Shown: positions 7,044 through 13,148 of the stretch, piece after piece
Position numbering within the stretch: position 1 is the first letter of the stretch
Layout of the letters: each line of letters begins with the position of its first letter
Origin: DATEMK01 sp035275625
Lineage (GTDB): Bacteria; Bacteroidota; Bacteroidia; AKYH767-A; OLB10
Reading direction: 5' to 3'
Length of the DNA: 13,442 bases
Assembly (NCBI GenBank): GCA_035275625.1
Contig: DATEMK010000238.1
Coordinates: 1 to 13,442 of the forward strand
The notes under the pieces: generated by a model
Told to the model about the DNA's origin: nothing
The model's database searches: none
The model's input: only the letters and a program-made list of their open reading frames with translations
Translations under genes and position numbers: made by a program

Positions 7044-9521
7044 ATGAATAAAACCCTGTTTAACTGCATTGTTATTTTATTGCTTGCTTCTGTTAATGGG
7101 TACACACAGGAATGGACAAAAAATCTGAATGTTAAAACCAACCCTGATTTTTATGACATGCAAAAAGCCTTCAATGATTATTACGCGGATAAAATAATTG
7201 ACTGGACTGCTGACGGTGAATACAACCACTTTAAGCGGTGGGAAGCGTTTATGGAACCAAGAGTGTATCCTTCGGGCAAATTTTTTAATCCTGCAGCCAC
7301 TTTTATTGAATCTGAAAAAAATCAGCTGAATAAAAATCAAAGCGGACTAATGGCTGCTAACTGGACACCACTGGGTCCGCAGTCAGGGTCTATGCCCGGA
7401 ATAGGAAGAGTTGATTGCATTGTCTTTGACCCTGTAAACAACAACACCATGTGGGTGGGTGCTGCAAGCGGAGGAATCTGGAAATCGCCCGACCTTGGAG
7501 TTACATGGCTGGATATGAATGCAGGATTGCCTGTTCTTTCCATTGCTGATATCGCCATTAACCCGGATAATACGGATACCATGTATGCTGCCACAGGTGA
7601 CGGGTTCGGTTATACTGCCTTTGCAAATATTTTCTGGGGAGGATCATATAGTGTCGGGGTGGTTAAATCTGTTGATGGCGGTGCTTCATGGAACGTTACA
7701 GGGCTGTCTTTTTTAGCGGGACAAAGAGAAATCATCAACCGGCTTATCATTAACCCGGTTAACCCGGATATTTTAATTGCAGCGGGATCAACAGGCATAC
7801 AACGCAGCGCTGACGCAGGAGCCACCTGGACGAATGTGCTTGCAAATCCTGTTTTTTATGATGTGGAATTTAATACCTCAAATCCCGATACAGTTTATGC
7901 CGCAACAGGCACCGGGATATACAGGTCTTCTGATGCGGGGATTAACTGGTCGTTTATGCCAGGAACGAATTTTTTTACAGGCAGGGTTGCAGTGGAAACC
8001 ACACCTGCAAATCCAAATGTTATATATGCAATGGATGAGAATAATGCCCTCATAAAAACAACTAACGGGGGGTTAACATGGACCGCCATGACGGATCCTA
8101 CATGTTTCTTATTCGGGTATTATGATTGCATTCTTTCCGTTTCCCCCACCGATGAAAATACCCTTTTTGCTGCCGGGCAATCCATGTGTAAATCAATTAA
8201 CGGGGGAGTTTCATGGACGCTCCTCAATAATGTCATTCATGTGGATCATCATGCTGTTGAATTTCTGCCGGGAAGCAATTTTACTGTTTTTGCAGGAAGC
8301 GATGGCGGCATACATTTCTCAGCTAACCAGGGCACGTCATGGACTGATTTAACTTACGGCCTGCAGATAACACAATTTTACAGGTTGGGCTGTTCTGCCA
8401 CCAATGCCGGTATTTTGTTTGCCGGAGCGCAGGATAATGGAACCCGTAAATATAATTCAGGGAGCTGGTCAACAGTGGGTGGCGCTGATGGAATGGAAGT
8501 GCTCGTGGATCATACAAATCAGAACATTGTATATAAATCAACACAGAATGGCACCTGGTCAAAATCTATAAATGGCGGAAATACTTTTTCAGGCATTACA
8601 CCGGGCTCAGGCGCCTGGGTTTCTCCAATGGTAATGCATCCTACTTCAAATGTTACTTTGTTTTATGGAAGCAACACAGTCAGGAAATCAGTTGACAGCG
8701 GGAATAGCTGGGCAAGCATTTCCACCGCCTTAGGCGGAAGTCTTATTTCACTTGCTGTTTCACAGTCAAACCCCAATTATATATATGCAGCCACTTATAC
8801 TTCAATAAGCCGCACCATTAACGGGGGCACAGCCTGGACTAATATAACCGGCACTCTTCCTGCAGCAGCGCTCGCTATAACTTATATTGCCATTTCAGCA
8901 ACAGATCCTGATCATGTATGGGTTACATTCTCTGGTTATTCAGCCGCCCAGCGGGTGTACGAAACTACTAATGGGGGCACTTCATGGGCCAGCGTATCGG
9001 CTAATTTGCCTGCCGTTCCGGTTAACTGCATTGTTTATGATAACAGCTCAACTAACGATGCTGTATATTGCGGAACGGATTTAGGAGTATATTATATGGA
9101 TAACTCAACAGGAGGATGGCAATCTTTTAATGACAACCTGCCCAATGTGATTGTGAATGAACTCGAGATACAATATACAGCCGGAGTGCTTCGTGCAGCC
9201 ACTTACGGAAGAGGCATCTGGGAAACTCCGCTCAATGATCCTACAGGTATACAGCCTGATATTGCCGCAGCGTCCACTATAGCTCTTTATCCAAATCCAG
9301 GTAACGGATTATTTTACATAGATATAAATTCCTCAACACCAGGCAAGGTGCAGATAAATGTATTTAATCTTATTGGCGAAAAAATAAAATCAGTGGAAGA
9401 CAACGTTACTTTTCAAAAACAATTTCAGGTAGATCTTGAAAAACAACCTGCCGGTTTATATATTTTAGAAGTAAAAACCGATTTTGAAACACGGATTGAT
9501 AAGGTGATAGTGAATCACTAA
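7044..9521 (+). CDS. Secreted BNR/Asp-box beta-propeller protein with T9SS sorting domain
   Basis: An 825-residue protein with an N-terminal signal peptide (NKTLFNCIVILLLASVNGYTQ). Its central region is built of sortilin/sialidase-like BNR repeats. About eleven Asp-box motifs (S/T-x-D/N-x-G-x-T/S-W) are readable: SPDLGVTW, SVDGGASW, SADAGATW, SSDAGINW, TTNGGLTW, SINGGVSW, SANQGTSW, SINGGNTF, SVDSGNSW, TINGGTAW and TTNGGTSW. That suggests one large or two tandem propellers (about residues 105-735). The C-terminal ~80 residues (from IALYPNPGNGLFYI, about 747, to RIDKVIVNH) are a type A T9SS sorting domain, so export and surface attachment or release are expected. Asp boxes are structural, so sialidase activity must not be assumed; I see no sialidase arginine triad. 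It starts 31 bp after the Wzc-like gene with no clear promoter or terminator between them, suggesting co-transcription with polysaccharide export. Confidence 0.92.
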   Translation: MNKTLFNCIVILLLASVNGYTQEWTKNLNVKTNPDFYDMQKAFNDYYADKIIDWTADGEYNHFKRWEAFMEPRVYPSGKFFNPAATFIESEKNQLNKNQSGLMAANWTPLGPQSGSMPGIGRVDCIVFDPVNNNTMWVGAASGGIWKSPDLGVTWLDMNAGLPVLSIADIAINPDNTDTMYAATGDGFGYTAFANIFWGGSYSVGVVKSVDGGASWNVTGLSFLAGQREIINRLIINPVNPDILIAAGSTGIQRSADAGATWTNVLANPVFYDVEFNTSNPDTVYAATGTGIYRSSDAGINWSFMPGTNFFTGRVAVETTPANPNVIYAMDENNALIKTTNGGLTWTAMTDPTCFLFGYYDCILSVSPTDENTLFAAGQSMCKSINGGVSWTLLNNVIHVDHHAVEFLPGSNFTVFAGSDGGIHFSANQGTSWTDLTYGLQITQFYRLGCSATNAGILFAGAQDNGTRKYNSGSWSTVGGADGMEVLVDHTNQNIVYKSTQNGTWSKSINGGNTFSGITPGSGAWVSPMVMHPTSNVTLFYGSNTVRKSVDSGNSWASISTALGGSLISLAVSQSNPNYIYAATYTSISRTINGGTAWTNITGTLPAAALAITYIAISATDPDHVWVTFSGYSAAQRVYETTNGGTSWASVSANLPAVPVNCIVYDNSSTNDAVYCGTDLGVYYMDNSTGGWQSFNDNLPNVIVNELEIQYTAGVLRAATYGRGIWETPLNDPTGIQPDIAAASTIALYPNPGNGLFYIDINSSTPGKVQINVFNLIGEKIKSVEDNVTFQKQFQVDLEKQPAGLYILEVKTDFETRIDKVIVNH
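8725..8737. repeat. Palindrome CCGCC-TTA-GGCGG inside the BNR gene
   Basis: A perfect palindrome with 6-bp arms and a single central base, read in frame as Thr-Ala-Leu-Gly-Gly. The same 13-base core occurs on the other strand context at 9809-9821, and with one central change at 11456-11468. Possible copy of a dispersed palindromic repeat; a single 13-base match on its own would be weak. Confidence 0.5.
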
Positions 9522-9537
9522 GGCATTCTTAGAAAAG

Positions 9538-9554
9538 TTTACAAAAGCTGTAAA
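9538..9554. terminator. Small hairpin between convergent genes
   Basis: TTTACA (9538-9543) and TGTAAA (9549-9554) pair around a 5-nt loop in the 36-bp gap between the stop codons of the BNR gene and the downstream Kelch gene. The stem is only 6 bp and AT-rich, without an adjacent T-run, so this is at best a weak bidirectional terminator. Nothing better is visible in the gap. Confidence 0.3.
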
Positions 9555-9557
9555 ACC

Positions 9558-11195
9558 TTATCTCTCCACCAGCACTTTCCTGCTCATCATCCCATTTTTC
9601 ATTTGTAATTGTAAAAAATAAATTCCGCTGCTGAGGTTTTCAGCATTTATTTCTTTTTCAAATTTCCCTTTTGCGATCACTTCTTTTGAAAAATAAATTT
9701 GTTCGCCTAACGAATTATATATCCGTAATTGGATAGTTTGCCTTTCGGCTGATGAAAATAAAATGGTAAAGGAAGAATTTGCCGGATTTGGAAAAATAAG
9801 AAGTTCGTCCGCCTTAGGCGGATTGTTTTGATGAACGCTGTTTGGAACAGGACATACTCCGCAGGCAGTATCTAATGTAAATCTCCACATGGATGCATAA
9901 TACCCGCCAAACAGCCAGAAATTTTCATCCGCATCTTTCCATGCATTTGCACCGAATTTTGATCCGGGAAAATTGGAGGGAGAAGGCACCTGGTAAGTAC
10001 CATAATTTGCATTCAGCGTCTGATAAAAATCACCATTAACTAACGTCCATTGGCCCGTATTCAAACAATACATCCATAAGTCTGTTTTGGCTGCAAAAGA
10101 ACCGAGTGCTCCTCTGACAGAACCATAAAAATAAAAATTATCATTTTGATCTTTCCATACTGCCCGACTTTCAAATCGCGTGCCCGGCTGATTGATCGAA
10201 TCTGTTATGCACGATCCGCTGCAACTGCCGGTATCACCCGGCTGATTTGATCCATTTATCCATGTCCATTCATTATTCATTAAATTAAATTTCCATAGAT
10301 CATTAAAACAATAAAAGACGCTTCCCATCACTGAATCCGGAGACAAGCCTGCATAGAGCCACAGATTTCCATCTCCATCTTTCCAATGACTATAACTCCA
10401 TCGCCCCCCGGGGGTGTTTAATGGATCGCTTACACCCTTAGTTCCATAAATTCCTTGCGCCCAGGTACTATTTGAACCGTGCATCCATGTCCATTCACCG
10501 GTTAAAATATTATACCGCCATAGATCATTAAGCGCACTCGTAGCAGTCAGCTCCTGTCCTCCGAACAACCAGATGTTATTGTTATTATCGGTCCACATGG
10601 TGGAGAACTCTGCTCTTGATGGCGGAATGTTATTAATGCCAGGCACCTGGTAGGTACCGAAAACACCGGGTTGTCCCGGAATGCTGTCTCCGCTTACCCA
10701 TGTCCATTCAAGAATAGTTGGGTCAAATTTCCATAAATCATTCATTGCATTGAAGCATCCATACCCTCCGAACAACCAGAAATTTCCGCTTGTGTCAACT
10801 GTTGAACCGGTGCCAACATATCTTATTCCGGGGGTATTGTTTGGTGAAGAGACTCCTTTGATTCCATAGACCGGACATTCTATGGATCCTCCTCCGGGTC
10901 CCTTCATCCAGGTCCATTCATAGGTAACCGGATCAAATTTCCATAAATCAGCATATTGGACAGGAATAAGTTGGTTACACCCGCCATATAACCAAAAATT
11001 TCCCTGTTTATCGGTAAATTCAACTCCTTCGTAAATCACAGGGGGATGGTTTGCCGGGCTTGGCACTCCCATAATTCCGTAAACACCTTTAGCATCAATT
11101 GAGTCAGTCCCCGCCATCCAGGTCCAGGTTCCACCCTGCGAAAAACATTCACCACATAAAAAACAAAAAACAAAAGTTCTGAGTATTTTTTTCAT
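9558..11195 (-). CDS. Secreted Kelch-like beta-propeller protein with T9SS sorting domain (copy 1)
   Basis: A 545-residue protein with signal peptide (KKILRTFVFCFLCGECFSQ). Six repeats of about 70-75 residues follow, marked by a Trp-rich motif (WTWMAG at 24, WTWMKG 94, WTWVSG 164, WTWMHG 235, WTWING 310, WTLVNG 383). Each repeat runs through VYGxxGVPSPxNxPG, then W-x-D-x-x-GNFWLFGG and NDLWKFDPxTxEW, typical of Kelch/galactose-oxidase-like propellers but with a longer period than usual Kelch (about 50). No copper-ligand set of galactose oxidase is recognised, so a binding or adhesive role is likelier than an enzyme. A linker (NNPPKADE) leads to the T9SS sorting domain (about 465-545, LLIFPNPANSSF to MSRKVLVER). 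It is second in a two-gene minus-strand operon, 9 bp after its paralogue. Ligand unknown. Confidence 0.9.
   Translation of the reverse strand: MKKILRTFVFCFLCGECFSQGGTWTWMAGTDSIDAKGVYGIMGVPSPANHPPVIYEGVEFTDKQGNFWLYGGCNQLIPVQYADLWKFDPVTYEWTWMKGPGGGSIECPVYGIKGVSSPNNTPGIRYVGTGSTVDTSGNFWLFGGYGCFNAMNDLWKFDPTILEWTWVSGDSIPGQPGVFGTYQVPGINNIPPSRAEFSTMWTDNNNNIWLFGGQELTATSALNDLWRYNILTGEWTWMHGSNSTWAQGIYGTKGVSDPLNTPGGRWSYSHWKDGDGNLWLYAGLSPDSVMGSVFYCFNDLWKFNLMNNEWTWINGSNQPGDTGSCSGSCITDSINQPGTRFESRAVWKDQNDNFYFYGSVRGALGSFAAKTDLWMYCLNTGQWTLVNGDFYQTLNANYGTYQVPSPSNFPGSKFGANAWKDADENFWLFGGYYASMWRFTLDTACGVCPVPNSVHQNNPPKADELLIFPNPANSSFTILFSSAERQTIQLRIYNSLGEQIYFSKEVIAKGKFEKEINAENLSSGIYFLQLQMKNGMMSRKVLVER
9808..9822. 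repeat. Palindrome TCCGCCT-T-AGGCGGA at propeller/sorting-domain junction (copy 1)
   Basis: A perfect palindrome with 7-bp arms and one central base, translated on the minus strand as Pro-Pro-Lys-Ala-Asp. It sits exactly at the linker between the Kelch propeller and the T9SS domain. The paralogue has its own copy at the matching position. Confidence 0.6.
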
Positions 11196-11204
11196 GTATT
11201 AATT

Positions 11205-12827
11205 TCAATGACTGATAATTACCTTTCTGTTTAAATTACGTTCTTTAGTTTTTAATTGCAAAAAATAAATCCCGTCACTCAACCTTTCCACATTTATTTC
11301 TTTTTCAAATAACTTTTCCAAAGTTCTAAAACTTTGGAAAAGTTGTATCTCGCCTAACGTATTGTATATCCGTAATTCAACAATTTGTTTTTCGGATAAT
11401 GTAAATGAAATGGTAAAAGAAGAATTAGCCGGGTTAGGAAAAACAAGCAATTCATCCGCCTCAGGCGGATTGGTTTCTTCAAAGCCTGTAGTCACACAGG
11501 AACCTGTACAGGCAGTATCAACAGTGTATTTCCATAAATCGTTGCCGCATGCTGTTCCGGCAGTTACGCTTACATAACCGCCAAAAAGATAAAGTTCTCC
11601 CGTAGTGCTTAGCCAGCTGTTTGTACCTCCTCTTCTGCCGGGGGTGTTGGCTATACCAGGAACTCCAATGGACCCATAAACCGGCAATGGATTCAGGGGC
11701 AATCCTTCCACCAATGTCCATTCTAAATTTAACGGGTCAAAATACCATAAATCAGAAAATGCCACCGGGGAACCATTGCCTCCGTAAAGCCAGAATTTTC
11801 CGCATGAGGTGGTCCATCTTGCACGGTTTTCATAACGTGCACCGGGTACATAATTTATGGATGATGAACATAACGGTCCGTAAACTCCCGGATTATTTCC
11901 CTGGTTGGAACCGCTTTTCCATGTCCAGTTATTTGTCAGGGGATCATAATACCACATATCATTAGTATTAATGAACCCTGCACTGCCGCCAAACAACCAG
12001 AATTTATCATTGCTGTCCGTCCAGCTGCAATAAACCCAACGGCCACCCGGGACGTTCGATGGGTCTTCTATCCCCATTGTTCCATAAACACCGGGCTGAC
12101 CACCAATATTGGGCCCTTTCATCCAGGCCCATTCATTAGTCGAAATAGTATATCTCCAGAGATCGCTGGCATCGCCAGCATTGGGAAGGTCACCGCCAAA
12201 CAGCCATAAATCACCGTTGTTATCAACCCAGTTAGCGCTGCACTCCGTCCGTCCCCCGGGTGTATTATTGATGGAAGGGATACCTTGTGTTCCATATACA
12301 GGAGAAATGTTTGGCGCGGCTGAACCATGCACCCATGTCCACATATTTGTGGCAATGTTATACTTCCAGAGATCATTTTTATAGGCTGTTAATCCTCCAC
12401 CGAAAAGCCATAAATCACCATTCAGGTCAACCCAAGTGGCGCATCCAAAACCTCTTGAAGACGGAAGATTGGACAATGCAGGCACTCCTATTGTTCCGTA
12501 ATTGCCGGGATCATTCACAATACCTGTTCCCTTCATCAATGTCCAGTTATTAGTCAGCGGCTCAAATTTCCATAAATCACCATAAAATGCGCCTCCGCTG
12601 GGTGAATTGAGCCCGCCAAAAAGCCAGAAGTTCCCCTGTAGGTCTGTCCATTCTGCCGCTTCATAAAATCCCGGTGGATTATTGGAAGGTGAAGGGACAC
12701 CCTGCGTGCCGAAATTACCCGGCTGGTTGTATATGCTGTCACCCTTCATCCAGGTCCACATACCAGCCTGCGAAAAACATTCACTAAACAAAAAACAATA
12801 TACAAAAGATGTAATTATTTTTTTCAT
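11205..12827 (-). CDS. Secreted Kelch-like beta-propeller protein with T9SS sorting domain (copy 2)
   Basis: A 540-residue paralogue of the gene 9 bp downstream, with the same plan. The signal peptide is KKIITSFVYCFLFSECFSQ. Six repeats of about 70 residues follow (WTWMKG 24, WTLMKG 95, WTWVHG 163, WAWMKG 233, WTWKSG 301, WTLVEG 370), each with VYGxxGxPSxxNxPGGR and GDLWLFGG elements. The linker is TNPPEADE, then a T9SS sorting domain (about 460-540, LLVFPNPANSSF to LNRKVIISH). It is first in the minus-strand operon, with a TAnnTTTG element just upstream. Signal peptide, linker and sorting domain are clearly shared between copies, while the repeats have diverged, indicating an older tandem duplication. 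A perfect 15-bp inverted repeat inside its sorting-domain coding region gives residues LFQSFRTLEKL, which do not resemble copy 1. A surface binding role is inferred; no catalytic site is recognised. Confidence 0.9.
   Translation of the reverse strand: MKKIITSFVYCFLFSECFSQAGMWTWMKGDSIYNQPGNFGTQGVPSPSNNPPGFYEAAEWTDLQGNFWLFGGLNSPSGGAFYGDLWKFEPLTNNWTLMKGTGIVNDPGNYGTIGVPALSNLPSSRGFGCATWVDLNGDLWLFGGGLTAYKNDLWKYNIATNMWTWVHGSAAPNISPVYGTQGIPSINNTPGGRTECSANWVDNNGDLWLFGGDLPNAGDASDLWRYTISTNEWAWMKGPNIGGQPGVYGTMGIEDPSNVPGGRWVYCSWTDSNDKFWLFGGSAGFINTNDMWYYDPLTNNWTWKSGSNQGNNPGVYGPLCSSSINYVPGARYENRARWTTSCGKFWLYGGNGSPVAFSDLWYFDPLNLEWTLVEGLPLNPLPVYGSIGVPGIANTPGRRGGTNSWLSTTGELYLFGGYVSVTAGTACGNDLWKYTVDTACTGSCVTTGFEETNPPEADELLVFPNPANSSFTISFTLSEKQIVELRIYNTLGEIQLFQSFRTLEKLFEKEINVERLSDGIYFLQLKTKERNLNRKVIISH
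11311..11344. repeat. Perfect 15-bp inverted repeat inside the sorting-domain coding sequence
   Basis: AACTTTTCCAAAGTT (11311-11325) and AACTTTGGAAAAGTT (11330-11344) are perfect complements around a 4-nt loop (CTAA). On the minus strand it encodes Q-LFQSFRTLEK-L within the T9SS domain of Kelch copy 2. Copy 1 lacks it: between GE and FEKEI both copies have the same length, but copy 1 reads QIYFSKEVIAKGK there. The arms are far too long and exact for chance within coding sequence, so it is probably a mobile palindromic repeat that became protein-coding. Confidence 0.8.
11454..11470. repeat. Palindrome ATCCGCCT-C-AGGCGGAT at propeller/sorting-domain junction (copy 2)
   Basis: A perfect palindrome with 8-bp arms and one central base, translated on the minus strand as Pro-Pro-Glu-Ala-Asp. 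It is the counterpart of the palindrome in copy 1 and differs at the central base and by longer arms. The central difference leaves the palindrome intact. Confidence 0.65.
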
Positions 12828-12843
12828 TGGAAAGATGTTTTAT

Positions 12844-12851
12844 CAAAGATA
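12844..12851 (-). promoter_or_regulatory. -7 element for the Kelch operon
   Basis: On the minus strand TATCTTTG matches TAnnTTTG exactly. It lies 17 bp before the ATG at 12827, implying a very short leader. No -33 TTTG/TTG is found upstream; that place is occupied by the 7-bp tandem repeat. Confidence 0.5.
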
Positions 12852-12859
12852 GGAAAAAA

Positions 12860-12887
12860 GGTTTGAGGTTTGAGGTTTGAGATTTAA
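12860..12887 (+). repeat. 7-bp tandem repeat GGTTTGA
   Basis: Three exact copies of GGTTTGA (12860-12866, 12867-12873, 12874-12880) are followed by a degenerate copy GATTTAA (12881-12887). They lie 9-36 bp upstream of the -7 element of the Kelch operon, where a -33 element would be. Such simple repeats can change copy number by slippage; this is also a common kind of filler sequence in AT-rich Bacteroidota genomes. Confidence 0.7.
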
Positions 12888-12930
12888 GGTTGGCTGAAGC
12901 GAAAAGAACTCACACACCAAACCTGGAAAT

Positions 12931-12957
12931 AAAAAAAACTCCGCCTTACAAGGCAGG
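12931..12957 (-). terminator. Minus-strand hairpin followed by eight T residues
   Basis: Read on the minus strand, GCCTT and AAGGC (12943-12954) pair around a 2-nt loop. Flanking CC/GG could extend the stem with a bulge. GGAG and then eight consecutive T residues (12938 down to 12931) follow. The form is that of an intrinsic terminator. Its CCGCCTT arm also resembles the CCGCCTNAGGCGG palindromes, so it may be a degenerate member of that family. No intact minus-strand gene lies upstream of it. Confidence 0.45.
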
Positions 12958-12974
12958 CTTGCTATGAAAAAAAA

Positions 12975-13031
12975 TTATTCTGCCACCGCTAATTCTGCAA
13001 AGCAGTGCATGATTTCTTCAGAAGATTTGTA
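12975..13031 (-). pseudogene. Possible 3' gene relic (18 codons)
   Basis: A minus-strand frame bounded by stops reads YKSSEEIMHCFAELAVAE and ends at TAA 12977-12975. It is followed within about 20 bp by the hairpin/T-run terminator-like element. The order of coding-like tail, stop and terminator suggests the remains of a gene whose 5' part was lost. I do not recognise the protein, and 18 codons is short enough to be chance. Confidence 0.2.
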
Positions 13032-13046
13032 TTATGAATAAAAGTT

Positions 13047-13077
13047 TTTGAAAAGTTTGTTAATTCTGTTACTTTTG
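13047..13077 (+). promoter_or_regulatory. Consensus Bacteroidota promoter for the small membrane protein
   Basis: TTTG at 13047-13050 and TACTTTTG at 13070-13077 are separated by 19 bp, matching both the -33 TTTG and -7 TAnnTTTG elements at the classical spacing. Transcription should begin near 13083-13085, leaving a leader of about 65 nt before ATG 13149. The leader contains an imperfect hairpin (CCAAAGG at 13097-13103 against CCTTTTGG downstream). Confidence 0.75.
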
Positions 13078-13148
13078 GATGGATGACCTTAACAACCCAA
13101 AGGAGTTAAGAACCCTTTTGGAGATAGGCTCACAAAAAAATAACAGTA

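Larger units (their letters stand above)
12828..13148. other. 321-bp divergent intergenic region without a confident gene
   Basis: This region separates the minus-strand Kelch operon from the plus-strand small membrane protein. From left to right it holds a -7 element for the Kelch operon (12844-12851), a 7-bp tandem repeat (12860-12887), a hairpin with T-run on the minus strand (12931-12957), a short minus-strand open stretch that may be a gene relic (12975-13031), and a good promoter for the rightward gene (13047-13077). A 25-codon plus-strand ORF (12964-13041) starts in the same stretch, but I see no support for it as a gene. Confidence 0.6.

Noticed and set aside
7044..9521. Reading the Asp-box protein as a sialidase enzyme
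   Set aside because: Asp boxes are structural and occur in many non-enzymatic propellers; the sialidase arginine triad and nucleophile region are not recognised.
10401..10416. GC-rich palindromic run CCCCCCGGGGG in Kelch copy 1
   Set aside because: It is produced by the Thr-Pro-Gly-Gly-Arg codons of the conserved repeat motif, which recur in other blades without perfect symmetry.
11362..12553. Several plus-strand ORFs of 70-114 codons opposite Kelch copy 2
   Set aside because: All are antisense shadows of a repetitive gene, without domains or promoters, and overlap each other.
9558..12827. The ~210-bp internal repeats as a CRISPR array or tandem DNA repeat
   Set aside because: They are diverged protein-coding repeats of Kelch-like propellers, not identical repeats with unique spacers.
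12964..13041. 25-codon plus-strand ORF beginning MKKNYSATANSAKQC
   Set aside because: It is short, lacks a promoter or ribosome site, and overlaps a minus-strand stretch with a more coding-like ending.
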